64,000 nt of DNA, taken from Oikopleura dioica (lineage: Eukaryota > Chordata > Appendicularia > Copelata > Oikopleuridae). The position numbers were made by a program, and so were the translations under genes. Shown piece by piece: positions 34,301-43,608 of this stretch (its first letter is position 1; every line of letters starts with the position of its first letter). The notes below the pieces were generated by a model, which worked only from the letters and a program-made list of their open reading frames with translations, did no database searches and was not told where the DNA came from. The stretch is from positions 1,240,001 through 1,304,000 of the forward strand of contig OU015569.1 in NCBI GenBank assembly GCA_907165135.1, in the 5' to 3' direction.

Positions 34301-34794
34301 TTCGCGGCGAATGATTTCTCTAGCAGCGCCTTGGCCGATTTCCAGTCTTGACAATTCAGAAATTCGGTTCCAAGTGAGCGTTCGATGTTCAAGTCGAAGT
34401 GGCTGTACACTGCTGCGATGAAAGGCTGTTCACGTGAAGGTCTGTCGCGGACGTAGGCGCGGTGATAAATGTCGGCTCTGCCCAAGAAGGTGTTGAAAGA
34501 TGTGTTGCATGCGGCGTCCAGCTTCGGCAAGTCTTGGACGTGACGAGACCAGGTAGTGGCCACCCATGCTTCTTCTCTCATTGTCGCATTCGTAGAGTCT
34601 TTTCCTTGATCGAGCTCGCAGGTAAGAAGCGTTGTACTGAGCTGTTCTAATTTTACTCTGCTTTCTGTGATCAAGGGCTCTAGGCTTGGCTTTAGTGATT
34701 CGTCATTTCGCACTTGTTCTTCGAGGTAGTTTACTCGATCGTTTATGCTTCTTATTTCGGTGACGGTTTCTAGCAGTGATTTGTTCGCCGCCAT
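31306..34794 (-). CDS. Retrotransposon Gag-protease-RT-RNase H polyprotein
   Basis: 1162 codons from an ATG at 34794. Residues 1-300 are Gag-like: a coiled-coil start, alpha-helical core and a basic Lys/Asn-rich end, with no CCHC knuckle seen. The protease active site is DSGA near residue 358. Reverse transcriptase has VDLRSGYWQ near 668, LPFGYRCSG and SYIDD near 732. RNase H has YTDAS near 890 and HTDHRSL. Gag and Pol share one frame with no gag-pol shift. The frame ends in the integrase N-terminal region, where Ty3 elements normally continue; the break is at an A4 run and looks like a missing base. Described only; sequence otherwise intact. Confidence 0.93.
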   Translation of the reverse strand: MAANKSLLETVTEIRSINDRVNYLEEQVRNDESLKPSLEPLITESRVKLEQLSTTLLTCELDQGKDSTNATMREEAWVATTWSRHVQDLPKLDAACNTSFNTFLGRADIYHRAYVRDRPSREQPFIAAVYSHFDLNIERSLGTEFLNCQDWKSAKALLEKSFAAKSHYLLKLSEVFDVEYDHSKPFAHYTANVLQKMNEAKQATLNSYRQEKSADAGVDEIFDIFSTMMLYLNLRKEEPDVFNAILPSLSKVYDINELCRLAQSTRQNRVDSATVSQHFNRNKNKKKKNAKRASNDSKDGKDDKQPESKKINTTKNVEDFQPFDVHFYTVKKKRPGKAYFASATIITGSKSFDVSMEVDSGAESSCLSAAYVPDEFLQMLKPCPFKVTGFSPNIPAEQPMGILPCRLSFNGGPAFSLNLTIMPGSKYPSLLGRDILENAMTDSFTVDNKNRTLSFCYNEAFTQTETQVVKLDGVKRTKIKKYLTTRSAVKDSDRSRTQPPREVPKLDAPNKNAARCPIQLAKQKLGITLPADADPGQKKMVAELCLEFDDRFGCDGQKMGEFPFEIEIPTDGTSRNISQHPIPQAFHGQVSDHISELLETKIIEEIKDQKGFNSPVLPIPKKSGEMRFCINYKNSLNKCLSDKSDPYHLPSMEDTIANIGPGNKFFATVDLRSGYWQCPVKKSDRYKTSFQWGGKSYAFCRLPFGYRCSGNIFSRVVNTILDSSPTRKKMLSYIDDIVCFGKTFSCYYNTLRNLFIALRKFNAKLKGEKCSFLQSEAHFLGRIINEDGIKPDPAQVSALRQMKPPRSQKELASLIGSLNWIRGFLETKMGEAISSGCFSSRMKPINDVRNSANETNCFKWTKEADLALKEIQRRLSETPVISFPNFDESFHLYTDASLYAAGGVLLQEYGGRVHLVSAISHTFNKAERKWNTSEKEMFSIVWCCERLEKLLKGRFFQIHTDHRSLIFLHKKKFKNSKISRWQSRLEEFDFHIVYIKGSENQFADFMSRRPGEDDKSLGYDSEFPVGREYEIDKNSPVRVFVPFWNENQFPEKITLSEVKIHKVNVKAIAAPMEIPLVSANYNNILDYQREDSALSAIITFLESGKEPLDIKSLVKDSDHRQSSLLKMEKALFLDNTTGCLMCQFKSGARAVVPEAVKVTFSF

Positions 34795-35309
34795 AGCTCG
34801 AAATATATCGGCAGTAAGGGTTTATGGGCCTTGGATTACCTTTCAGGCCCTCAGAAAATACTGCGACTAAAAGTCGCAATATGATGAGCTGAGGTGCCTT
34901 TTGCGCAAACGCCCGACGATTTCTCTGTCCAGCGATTGTCGAAATTTCAAGGTCTGGTCCAAGGGTCGATTCTTCGTAAACTTCTCTCGATTTTTGGTGA
35001 AAAGTGGCGAAAGAATTATGTTTTTCTCAGTATTTTAGGTTTTCCCCGGCGTGCGTGCGTGGTTGCGTGGGCGCGACTTTCGGCGCGTGGGTCGTGGTGG
35101 CGCTCGTGTGGTGGCGCTCGCTCGGGGTGGTGTTGGTGTGGTGCGGCGCGGAAAATTCTCTGAGTGGAGTTTCTCCGGCGGCGCGGTGGCGGTTGGTGAT
35201 TCGGTTCCCCTCGACTCCGCTGACGGCCAATCAGCGTCCAAGTTGCGAAACTTCGGTTGTCGATGGCGGAAAATTTACCTTTTCTCCAACGGGACTACTC
35301 TGATACCAC
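34795..35309 (-). promoter_or_regulatory. 5' leader of the retrotransposon
   Basis: About 515 bp between the 5' LTR and the Gag ATG. Next to the LTR it is GC-rich and contains CGGCCAATCAGCGTCC (35224-35239, CCAATCA at 35227-35233), which resembles the block at 19085 and 49688. That position suggests a promoter downstream of the LTR, or captured host DNA. Several overlapping frames open on both strands here are GC artefacts. Confidence 0.45.
35291..35308 (-). other. Primer binding site
   Basis: One base after the 5' LTR the minus strand reads TGGTATCAGAGTAGTCCC. TGG pairs with the tRNA CCA end, and TGGTATCAGAG is a familiar primer-site core in other LTR elements. The exact tRNA of this host cannot be assigned without its tRNA set. 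Confidence 0.75.
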
Positions 35310-35565
35310 TGAAGGGATCCTAGCTTCTGCTGAATCTCCCACTTCTAGCGTAGTTTGCCTGCTCTCTATATCTGGACGAGTGAAGAAAACGAGTAAAGTA
35401 TCTTTGACGTCTGTATTTCGAGCTGGAGTAAAATAGAGGTTAATTCACGAACTGCGTGAATTACCGAATGGAGAGAAATACACGGCGGCGACCGAGCAAA
35501 GCTCGATCTAGATAAGCAAGTGACCTTAGGGGACGAGGGAGTCTAACGAATCTAAGATCCCAATA
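35310..35565 (-). repeat. 5' LTR of the Ty3-like element
   Basis: The copy upstream of the Gag frame in element orientation. It is identical to 29077-29332. It should carry the element promoter and polyadenylation signal; AAAATAGAG and other AT words are visible, but none can be assigned firmly. Confidence 0.95.
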
Positions 35566-35875
35566 CTTCAAAACAAAAAATGACGAAAATTGGTGTAGGA
35601 TTAATTTCAAATTGGGAAATCGATGTTTCAAACTCGATAAACTCCATACACAGAATTTATATTATTCGTTTATTACGCTATATCGGTGGAGATATGGACG
35701 TCTGTCCTGGAAGGTGCTCGCTGGAGCAGAAATAGCAGGCCAGTTAACGCAAGAGACAGATAATGACTCCGTTGCCTTAGTTTTGTTTTCCTCCGAGATG
35801 AGACGTCTAAGAGCGCGATTCAAACCCAACTGGCCAGTTGTTTTTCAGAATGGAGCAACTCTAAACGTCAGAGAA

Positions 35876-37471
35876 ATGGCAAGAGACGACGATGAAGTGT
35901 CCCTCATTTCCGACATCTCGACGCTGTTGGTCTCAGACACGTTTCTTTCGGAGGACGCGCGCAAAACGAAGAAGCACATCAGACATATTTTCAAGCTGGG
36001 CCTAGCATGCACCCTCGTCATCTTCTTCCCGGTACGAACTTTGTAAACACAATAACAAATAAATAACCGTACTCTCATAGATCTCCGGCTGTATTCAAGA
36101 AACCATACTAAAGTCCTACGAAGAGAAATACAATATACACATTTCCGCTTTCCTCGCGCAGAGTATCCAGTCGATTTCAGGCGCTTTTGCCTGTCTCTAT
36201 GTCCCTGCGTTTCTCGCGCTGGCCAAGCCCAAGCCTAGTTTCGTCATTGCAGGATGTATTCATCTTCTTTACACCGCGTCCTTTGCCCTTCCGAATGCGA
36301 TCGCGATATATTGCATTTCTGGTTTTCTTGGCTTTGCTGGGTCGCTTCTGTGGACCACGCATGGCATCACAGTCATTCACAATTCGACCAAAAAGACTCT
36401 TTCAAGAAATTACTCGCTCTTTTTCATCATTTTCCAGGCAGGGTCCACAATTAACCACCAAAGAAATTTGAAATATGCAAATTTAGTGAACCCGCAACAA
36501 AGATATCATTTCTAGTTTCAAATGGATACATCTACGTCAGCTACGGCTCAATCGACGAGCATGTTAATGTCACCATGCTGATCATGATCGCTTTGGGCCT
36601 CCTCGGCGTCATCATCTTCCCCTTTATCTCGACCCCGAGACCTGCCGCTGGGGAAATCGCCAAGCCGAAGGAAATGATCCTCGGCTCGGTTGATATCTGT
36701 CAGTTTTATTGAGAGCGTGCGTTTTTTAAACTAAATTTTTAGTAAAGAGCGTCGACTACTGGATGCTCATGCCACTGACGATTTATCTTGGCTTTGAAGT
36801 AGCTCTTCATCTGGGAGTGTTTCCCACAGCAGTGTCGAGTCTGAATCGTCTTGGAGGAAATCCACATCAGCTTGTTGGCCTGATGGGTTTGCTCACTTCA
36901 ATCGGGAAGATAGTCGCTGGCGTTTCTTCTATCTTTCTTAACGACCCGTCGAAGAACGCGTTCAGTGGAATGTTGGCTCATGTTATCGCCATGTTCCTCA
37001 CCTTCTTGTATATTCCTACCGAAGCCATTACCAAAGACACCTGGCAAATCGCCTATCTTGAGCCAAGTAAGTTCCTTAAACCCATCCGCTTGTTCAAAGA
37101 GAACCTTTAGGCATTCCTCCTCTTGCGATTGCAGCGTTTCTTTACGGCTTCGGAGATGTAGCCATGTTTACGACTGGCTTCACGCTTCTAGGGTTGCTTT
37201 TCCGTGGCCAAACATTCGCTTCTGCGGTCGCTATTTTCAATTTTATCACCTTGGGCTCGTCTGGCGTTTTATTCGCCGTCTCAGGTGATACTATTTATTT
37301 GATTCAAGCGATAGAGACAGGAATTTAGGAAACCTACCGATCTCGGCGATCCTCGGTGTATGCGTACTTATTCTCCTTTTTGGAATGCCGTTTCTGTTTA
37401 AAATCGACCGAAGACTCAAAGAAGACACTCAGACAAATACAGATCAGTTACTCAACGATGAAGAAGACTGA
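35876..37471 (+). CDS. UNC93-like major facilitator superfamily membrane protein
   Basis: A multi-pass membrane protein of the UNC93/MFSD11 type; substrates of this group are mostly unknown. The N terminus MARDDDEVSLISD is cytosolic and acidic. TM1 is GLACTLVIFFP, followed by ISGCIQETIL. Later helices include SIQSISGAFACLYVPAF, FVIAGCIHLLYTASFALP, CISGFLGFAGSLLWTTHG, TMLIMIALGLLGVIIFPF, LTIYLGFEVALHLGVFP, and a C-terminal FITLGSSGVLFA region. Most introns are GT-AG and about 45-50 nt; the one starting near 36436 fits GG-AG best. TTTTTCAG at 35841-35848 upstream of the ATG looks like a spliced-leader acceptor. The retrotransposon ends 310 bp upstream. Confidence 0.75.
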
Positions 37472-37762
37472 TTCTAGGACGTCAAATATTTATCCAGAGC
37501 CACTCTTATCATGATTGCACCTGAAAGTTCCTTCATTTACACCTCTTTATTTCAATTTTTCTCCTCGATTGTGAATATATATTGAGAAATTTCTGTAAAC
37601 ACTGTGCTTGGTTGTTTTTCCCGGTAACTCATTCCGAATAAATAACTTCGCGAATTCAACAAAAAATATACTTCAACATTAATTTTTTCGTTCGCCAAAA
37701 AGCAACGCGTGTCATAGCCAAAATTTCAACTCTGGTCTAAAAGGATATTATTAGAGGTCGAA

Positions 37763-40185
37763 ATGGGAGAAGTGGTAGATCATACGAAGCTGGTGCTCGA
37801 TCTTCTGAATAAGCAGCGGTTAGAGCGCGATGGCTCTTCCTGTGATGTGTATCTCTATTCCAAAAACGATGATTCGAAGCAGTTGGCGCCCATTCGAGCT
37901 CACCGGAGTCTCCTGTCACTTAACCCCACCATTTACAATATGCTCAACAAAGGAAAGGATAGACAAGGAGATATTAGTGTAGCCAAAAGTTTATAAATGT
38001 GGCAACTTTTGTCTATCTGTAAATCAGGCAACCACGGAGAGTGGGAAGCTGAATTGGATGTCTCTTACGATGTCTTGGATTCGTTGGTTACCTACATGTA
38101 CACAGGAAGGTATAAAAATCAGAAATACAGACTGATAAAGCTGTGGGTGAATCATTTCATAGTATGAAATTCATACCACAAAAAAGGAAACATCGAGTTC
38201 AAGAAAGAAACAGTAATCAACATCATCCAAGCGTCGACAAAATACAGTATGGAGCGGCTTTGCACAAAAGCACGCGAGTACCTCAACAGCCTGACCCTCA
38301 ATGCCTTCGACGCATCACAGCAGAACCACGCCAAGGCGAATCCAGTGAACGCGATTGTCGAGCGAGAAGCGGCGAACAAAATGTACAATCCGGAATTCGG
38401 ACTCGATCCAAATCAATACTACTGGCTCAGTCCAGGATCTCTTTACCTCCTCTCCAAGTGTCCGATCTCTACGTATTTGGAATTTCTCCCAGTTTGTGTT
38501 ATGTGTCAGGAAACCGCTCGAATGAAGAGAAATATCAGATCTAGAAGACAGTTGAAAGAGCGTTTTTAAAGGTTCCTGTTGGCAACCCAAGCGCTCAAAA
38601 TGAAATGCTGTTCTTTCAACAACAGATGCCTGGGCACGAGCATTCATGCCACCGAGATATTCTGCTCTGCCGACGGATCAATTCCGGAACTAACTGGAGC
38701 CGCGTACGAAGCATGCCTTACCACGCAGCACGCATTGATGGGCCATCGTATGTCCAGTTCCAATTGTGCAAGGAAATCATGGATGCGAAACCCTGTAGCT
38801 ACGGTGACAACTGTACATTTGCACAGGTAACCTATTGGTTGGTGATACTTCATTTATATGATCTTTGCGTTAGTCCGACATCGAACTCGACGTCTGGAAC
38901 TCCGAAAAGCGAGGCGAGTTTATGCGTGCTTGGGTCACCAACAACTGGACACCTGCTGACTCTCTTCCTTATCTCAAAGGAATTCTCAGGTAAATCATCT
39001 CATCCTCAAATACCTTCAATCTGTTTTTAGTCGATACGGCGGTAGCTTTGGTTTTTCGAATGTCTCTACCGACCCTAATCGACCGAAGAGACAATTGTAT
39101 CACAAGCGTGAGGTGCGCATTCGTGATCCACGAAACTGCAAGACTGAGATTTGCTGGCATGAGCAGCGCGATCCCGGTTCTTGCAAAGTAAAGGACACAT
39201 GCCACTTCGCGCATTCTGACTTGGAGCTCGAAGTTTGGATGCTTCTCCGATCAAGCTCTATCTCAGCCCAGCAACTTGTCGCTTTTTCAGAGAACGGAAC
39301 ACTTGGCAACAAGGTGAACATCAAAAATACGTCATTATAAAATTAAAACGACTCTAGCGCAAGAATCCGGACATCAACAACGAAATGAATGATGTATCAA
39401 CTCTTCCAATCGACGAATTCGTCCGGGAGATCCAAGTCAAATGCTGCAAAGTGAGCAGACCCTATCGACATATATAAATACCGGAAGAAAACTAACAAAT
39501 TTTGCACTGAGACTAAACGAAAGATCACACCCGTTTTGAATTTAATTTTTAGCGGTCGGCGATCACAGTATTCTAATTAATGTAAACCATGAATGTCCCG
39601 AAACCACACATTCTTTGTTCCGAAATGACCCTAGAATGGGGCATTTTAATGCTTTAGAAAGCATCGTTCCAAAGATTGGGTGGTTTTTTATCATTTATAT
39701 GAACTATTATCGCATTTAATTATATTCATTCCATTATTAATAAGTGTGTGCAATCGATGGGCCCTGATGCTCCAATCTGCAACACCACGACCCAGGTATG
39801 AGCACTTCGCTAGATAGATGTAAGGATAATTTCCCTCCAGGGCCACGGGCAACAGAAGACACTCATCATCAAAGACGGCCAAGCGAATCAGCACCTGGTG
39901 CGCAACCTGTTTGGTGTCTTCAAGAACCAGAGTCTACCGAAGGTCTGAACAGCCTATTCATTTGAATGCGAGCTCATCGTTTAGAAATTTCTGATGTGCC
40001 AGAATATGCGCGAACGGAACGAGTGCCATTACCAAAACGCCTGTCTGTTCAGCCACTCGCCCGCGGAAGTCTGTGTCTGGCGCTTCCAGAAAGAACGGGA
40101 AATTCGAAATCAAGACGAACTCTACCGCGCGATCCTCGACGAATGTCAGAACGGCCCCACCGAGCCAAAGCGCAGCTTTTATTAA
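37763..40185 (+). CDS. BTB-domain protein with CCCH zinc fingers (ZC3H7/HELZ-like fingers)
   Basis: The N terminus is a BTB domain: LVLDLLNKQRLERDGSSCDVYLY, IRAHRSLLSLNPTIYNML, VSYDVLDSLVTYMYTG and FKKETVINIIQASTKY. Three CCCH-type fingers follow, each with an acidic, Trp-containing tail: CKEIMDAKPCSYGDNCTFAQ (about 38770-38827), CWHEQRD...CKVKDTCHFAH (about 39150-39210), and CQNMRERNECHYQNACLFSH (about 40000-40060). The SDxELxVW tail after the fingers recalls ZC3H7/HELZ proteins, which bind RNA or miRNA hairpins. The first finger has Gln where His is expected. Introns are small and GT-AG. BTB suggests dimerisation or a CUL3 link. The fusion of these domains is unusual. Confidence 0.7.
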
Positions 40186-40637
40186 AATAAACTGTTCAAA
40201 GAAAAGAGATAGCAACTGTTGTGTCTATCTCCCGCTCCATATCCATCTCCTGATTCCGGATCGCGACCCTTACGCTAGCAACTCTACTCGTTCTCATTCG
40301 TAGAGTTACCATCCTATCTGCTGTGCTGGATTCCTTTAAAAGTACATCAACGCCCCCGAATCACGAGATGCCACCCCTTACGATACTTCCCCATTTTTTG
40401 ATTTCCTTCAATTTGTTTCGTTTTCGTATGCTTTCTCTCTAAGAATCCACCGTTCCAAGAAATTTATTTTTTTTTCATGATCAAATAATCTGAATGACTG
40501 AATATATATTGAGAAGGAAATCTTCATCTGTGATATTGAAAAAAATTTACCTCCCATCAGTTTCAAATAAAAGTTTTCGAAATTCAATAGTCTGTTTTTA
40601 CCATCAATCAACATTTTATCAGAATCAGAATGGACCA

Positions 40638-42424
40638 ATGGTACTCAATGGGGAGGACGAGAATGCCCAGCTCCTCGGTAGCTCTTCAGAAGGTAAACAA
40701 ATAGTAGAAGGAGAGCAGAAGTCTCAGACATTGTTTTTAGAAGAGATATTCGACATGGCTACAGATTCAACATCGCTAGAATTACGGACTTATCCTTCGA
40801 AAAAAGAAACTGCCGAAAAACAGAAACAGAAGAAAAGCGGGGATCAAGGAGGACTATCTAGTTTGGGATGTTTGATGCATATTTTGAAGGGGAATATTGG
40901 CACAGGATTGCTTGCGCTTCCACTGGCGACAAAGCACGCAGGAATCGTCTGTGGCCCTCTGTTGCTCGTCTTTGTCGCCTTGTTGGCGGTGCATTCGATG
41001 CATCTCCTCTCGCAAAACAGCGAGCTCCTCGCTAGACAGAACACTACGGGCCCTCTCGACTACGCAGGCGTTGTCGAGTACGCAGTTCGCTTTGGTGCTG
41101 TGAGGTGGCTTCAAAAATTTCATAAACCCTTTCGCCACGCGGTCAATATTTTCATCTTCATCACACAGCTTGGCTTCTGCTGCGTTTACTTTGTCTTCAT
41201 GGCCGAGAACCTGGTCCAAATCCTCGAGTTCTATGAATTTGCACATATTCCCAGGTAAGAATGGAAAATATTTGGAGAATTAACTTCTTTTATTTAGTGT
41301 TCGTATTATGACGATAATTTTGTTTGTTCCTGTTGTTTCGCTCTGTATGATTGACAACCTGCGTTCACTTGCACCACTATCTATCCTTGCCAATTTCGCC
41401 ATGGTGTTTGGTACTTTTAATAACCAGGAAAAAATATCGACCATTTTTAGCCGTCATCATTATTTACTACTTCTGCATCGTCTATAGCGTCAATAGCAGT
41501 GACGTAACGCCTCCATCGAATTTACCCAAGTTTGCGTCACTGGCAGAGTTTCCGACAGCGTTCGGATCCGCAGTGTTCTCCTATGAAGGAATCGCAGTCG
41601 TCCTGCCTTTGCAAAACTCGATGAAGAGCATCAAAGCCTTCAAGTCAGCGCTCAATACGGGCATGCTCATTGTAACAATCATGTACTTGTCGATGGCAAT
41701 TCTCGGCTATTTAGCTTTTGGGGACACTATCTGCGGCTCGATCACTCTCAACTTGCCGGAGGTACAAGCGTTACTCCTAATTTAAATCAAATAAATCTGC
41801 GTCCAGGAGAGTCTTTACGTTTTCGTCAAGCTCATCTACAGTTTCGCCATTTTCATTACCTACGCTCTTCAATTCTACGTTCCAATGTCCATCCTCTACC
41901 CACGCGCAAAAGAGGGCACGACCTCCCTCGTCCGAAAGAAGCTTACACAAATTTCCCTCGTCGCACTTACGTGTGCACTGGCGATCGGCGTGCCAGACTT
42001 GGGCGATTTCATTGCGCTCATTGGGGCCTCAGCCAGTTCTATGCTCGCTCTGGGTAGATTTTCTTTTGAATGTTCTTGACTAACTAATGAATTAGTGTTT
42101 CCAGCGTTAGTGGACAGCCTGGTGGTCCGGAAAGCATCTCTTATCCGTCTGTTCAAAAACATTATGTAAGACTCTTCCTAATTAGTCAGCTTATGTAAAT
42201 TATAATAAGGATAATAATGATGGGCATCGTTGGTGGCATCGTCGGCACATTTATAAGCGTCGAGTCTATTGTACACGTACTTTCGTCATCCGAAAGCGGC
42301 GACGACTGCAAGGTAAATCTCGGACAGAAAGAAGTCTCATCAAGTTATTTATGTTTAGCCTGCGACGATGGACTGGCTTGGGGTCTCCGTAAATGCTTCA
42401 ATTCCTACTTCTAGCTACAATTAA
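40638..42424 (+). CDS. Proton-coupled amino acid transporter, SLC36 family
   Basis: A membrane transporter for small amino acids with protons, at the plasma membrane or lysosome. The signature HILKGNIGTGLLALPLATKHAGIVCGP is very close to SLC36A1-4. Next are ITQLGFCCVYFVFMAENL, SYEGIAVVLPLQNSMK and LGYLAFGDTICGSITLNLP, then AIGVPDLGDFIALIGASASSMLAL near the end. The long N-terminal tail (about 75 residues, acidic then Lys-rich) is cytosolic. The ATG at 40638 was chosen because ATCAG|A at 40622-40629 is a trans-splice acceptor and no in-frame ATG lies between. Seven GT-AG introns of about 40-50 nt. The total is about 480 residues, normal for the family. Confidence 0.92.
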
Positions 42425-42845
42425 AACCTATATTCAAAGTTCCTGAAAATGCTATCGCCTCTAAAAGTGCTCTCTCAAAGTTCGATGAAAGCCTAGTTTC
42501 ATTTTTACATTTCATATTCTGTATAAGCCATTTATTCCTGTTCAAAGTCCAAGTAAACTAAATTATCAATTAAATCATACATTTATTTTTTGAACCCCAA
42601 AAGGTCAAAAAATAAGTCGCGTTTTGTCATAAAAGGTTTATTTACAAAGCAGGGGATTGGTTTCGCATCAATTTTTCTGTGGAGTTACTTTGATAAAAAC
42701 GAGTAAAAATGGAAAATGTAGAAAATAACGAGTGAATGGTTTTTGGAGAGGAAAAGAAAGGAAGAAGTTTAAAGGAACGTAGCGGAGTGAAAAAGAGGTT
42801 GAGTAGTGCAAAAATATCGAAAAAGAATGGTCGAAAAGAGACGTT
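42425..42845. other. Convergent 3' flank between SLC36 and TACC-like genes
   Basis: 421 bp, AT-rich, containing AATAAGT/TTTATTC-like words near 42525-42530 and 42580-42590 that could be polyadenylation signals. No gene seen. Confidence 0.35.
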
Positions 42846-43501
42846 TCATTTCTTGACACGACGGTCGATGCCGATGCCGACCTCAGCGCGTTGCAACAGC
42901 TTGCAGAGTTCTTCCGAGCGGCGCTCTGCGAATTCACGCCTGAAATATTTTAATTCGAAGTCATTTTTTTTCTGCTTCTCACTTTCGAACTTCTTCGTTC
43001 ACGATTTCGACGAGGTTCCTGTTGCGCGCTTCGACCTCGCGATAGTGTTGAACCACTTTTTCGTTGTTTTGGACGAGCTCGCGGTTTCGGTTTTCGAGCG
43101 CTGCGTGTGCGGCGACTAACTTCTCGATTTTGTCCGTGTATCGCTCGATAAGTCCCTAGAAAGGTGATTGAGAAGTGTCCAGTGGGAGTTCAACTTACTG
43201 CAGTGGGTATCATTGCTTTCAAAACGTCAATTGACGCCTGTGCTTGGCTGAGCTCGCGTCTCAGAGATCGGTTCTCTGCGTGGAGATCTCTTGAGTTGTC
43301 GCTGCTTCGTTCCCTGGGCTCGAATTGCTCCATCATCGAACGGAACTCGTCTGCATCGCGTTCATAAGCTTTCTTCAGCGCTTCAGTGACACGATGATTG
43401 ACTTCAAGCTCGAGCTCGTCTCGGTACATGTTGTCCATGCAGTCCCTTGGCGAGTCAATCGCAGAATCCGCCGAGCCCGGGGAGGCGATCCCTTCTGACA
43501 T
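42846..43501 (-). CDS. Small coiled-coil protein, possibly TACC-domain
   Basis: Three exons (from 43501; about 43155; about 42941 down to 42846), about 190 residues. After a Ser/Pro-rich N terminus (MSEGIASPGSADSAIDSP) the rest is heptad-rich coiled coil: HRVTEALKKAYERD, MEQFEPRERSSD, ENRSLRRELSQAQASIDVL, NNEKVVQHYREVEARN and ERRSEELCKLLQRAE. The C-terminal EELCKLL resembles the end of TACC domains, which bind spindle and centrosome microtubule partners, but the match is weak and another coiled-coil family is possible. TATTTTAG lies directly before the ATG, a trans-splice acceptor with no 5' UTR. RTEL1 ends 107 bp upstream on the same strand, so the two may form an operon. Confidence 0.6.
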
Positions 43502-43608
43502 CTAAAATAGAACAAAGATGAATTGCAGGGTGATTAATGTGTTGTCTTTGTTTGTAAGTAATGGCAGTGATAACTTGAATGAACTTGGAAGAAATTGAAA
43601 ACTAACAA

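Larger units (their letters stand above)
29077..35565 (-). mobile_element. Complete Ty3/gypsy LTR retrotransposon (6489 bp), larvacean Tor-like
   Basis: Two 256-bp LTRs, identical by eye, bracket a Gag-protease-RT-RNase H frame and an integrase frame on the minus strand. The insertion is flanked by CTTC on both sides (29073-29076 and 35566-35569). The order protease, RT, RNase H, integrase defines the Ty3/gypsy type. No envelope-like gene is seen between integrase and the 3' LTR. Identical LTRs mean a very recent insertion, possibly polymorphic. It landed about 300 bp upstream of the UNC93-like ATG, in the opposite direction. Assignment to the Tor group of Oikopleura is inference from the host. 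Confidence 0.95.

Noticed and set aside
34894-35323. Overlapping frames on both strands in the retrotransposon leader
   Set aside because: GC-rich, mutually overlapping, no conserved content; they lie between LTR and Gag.
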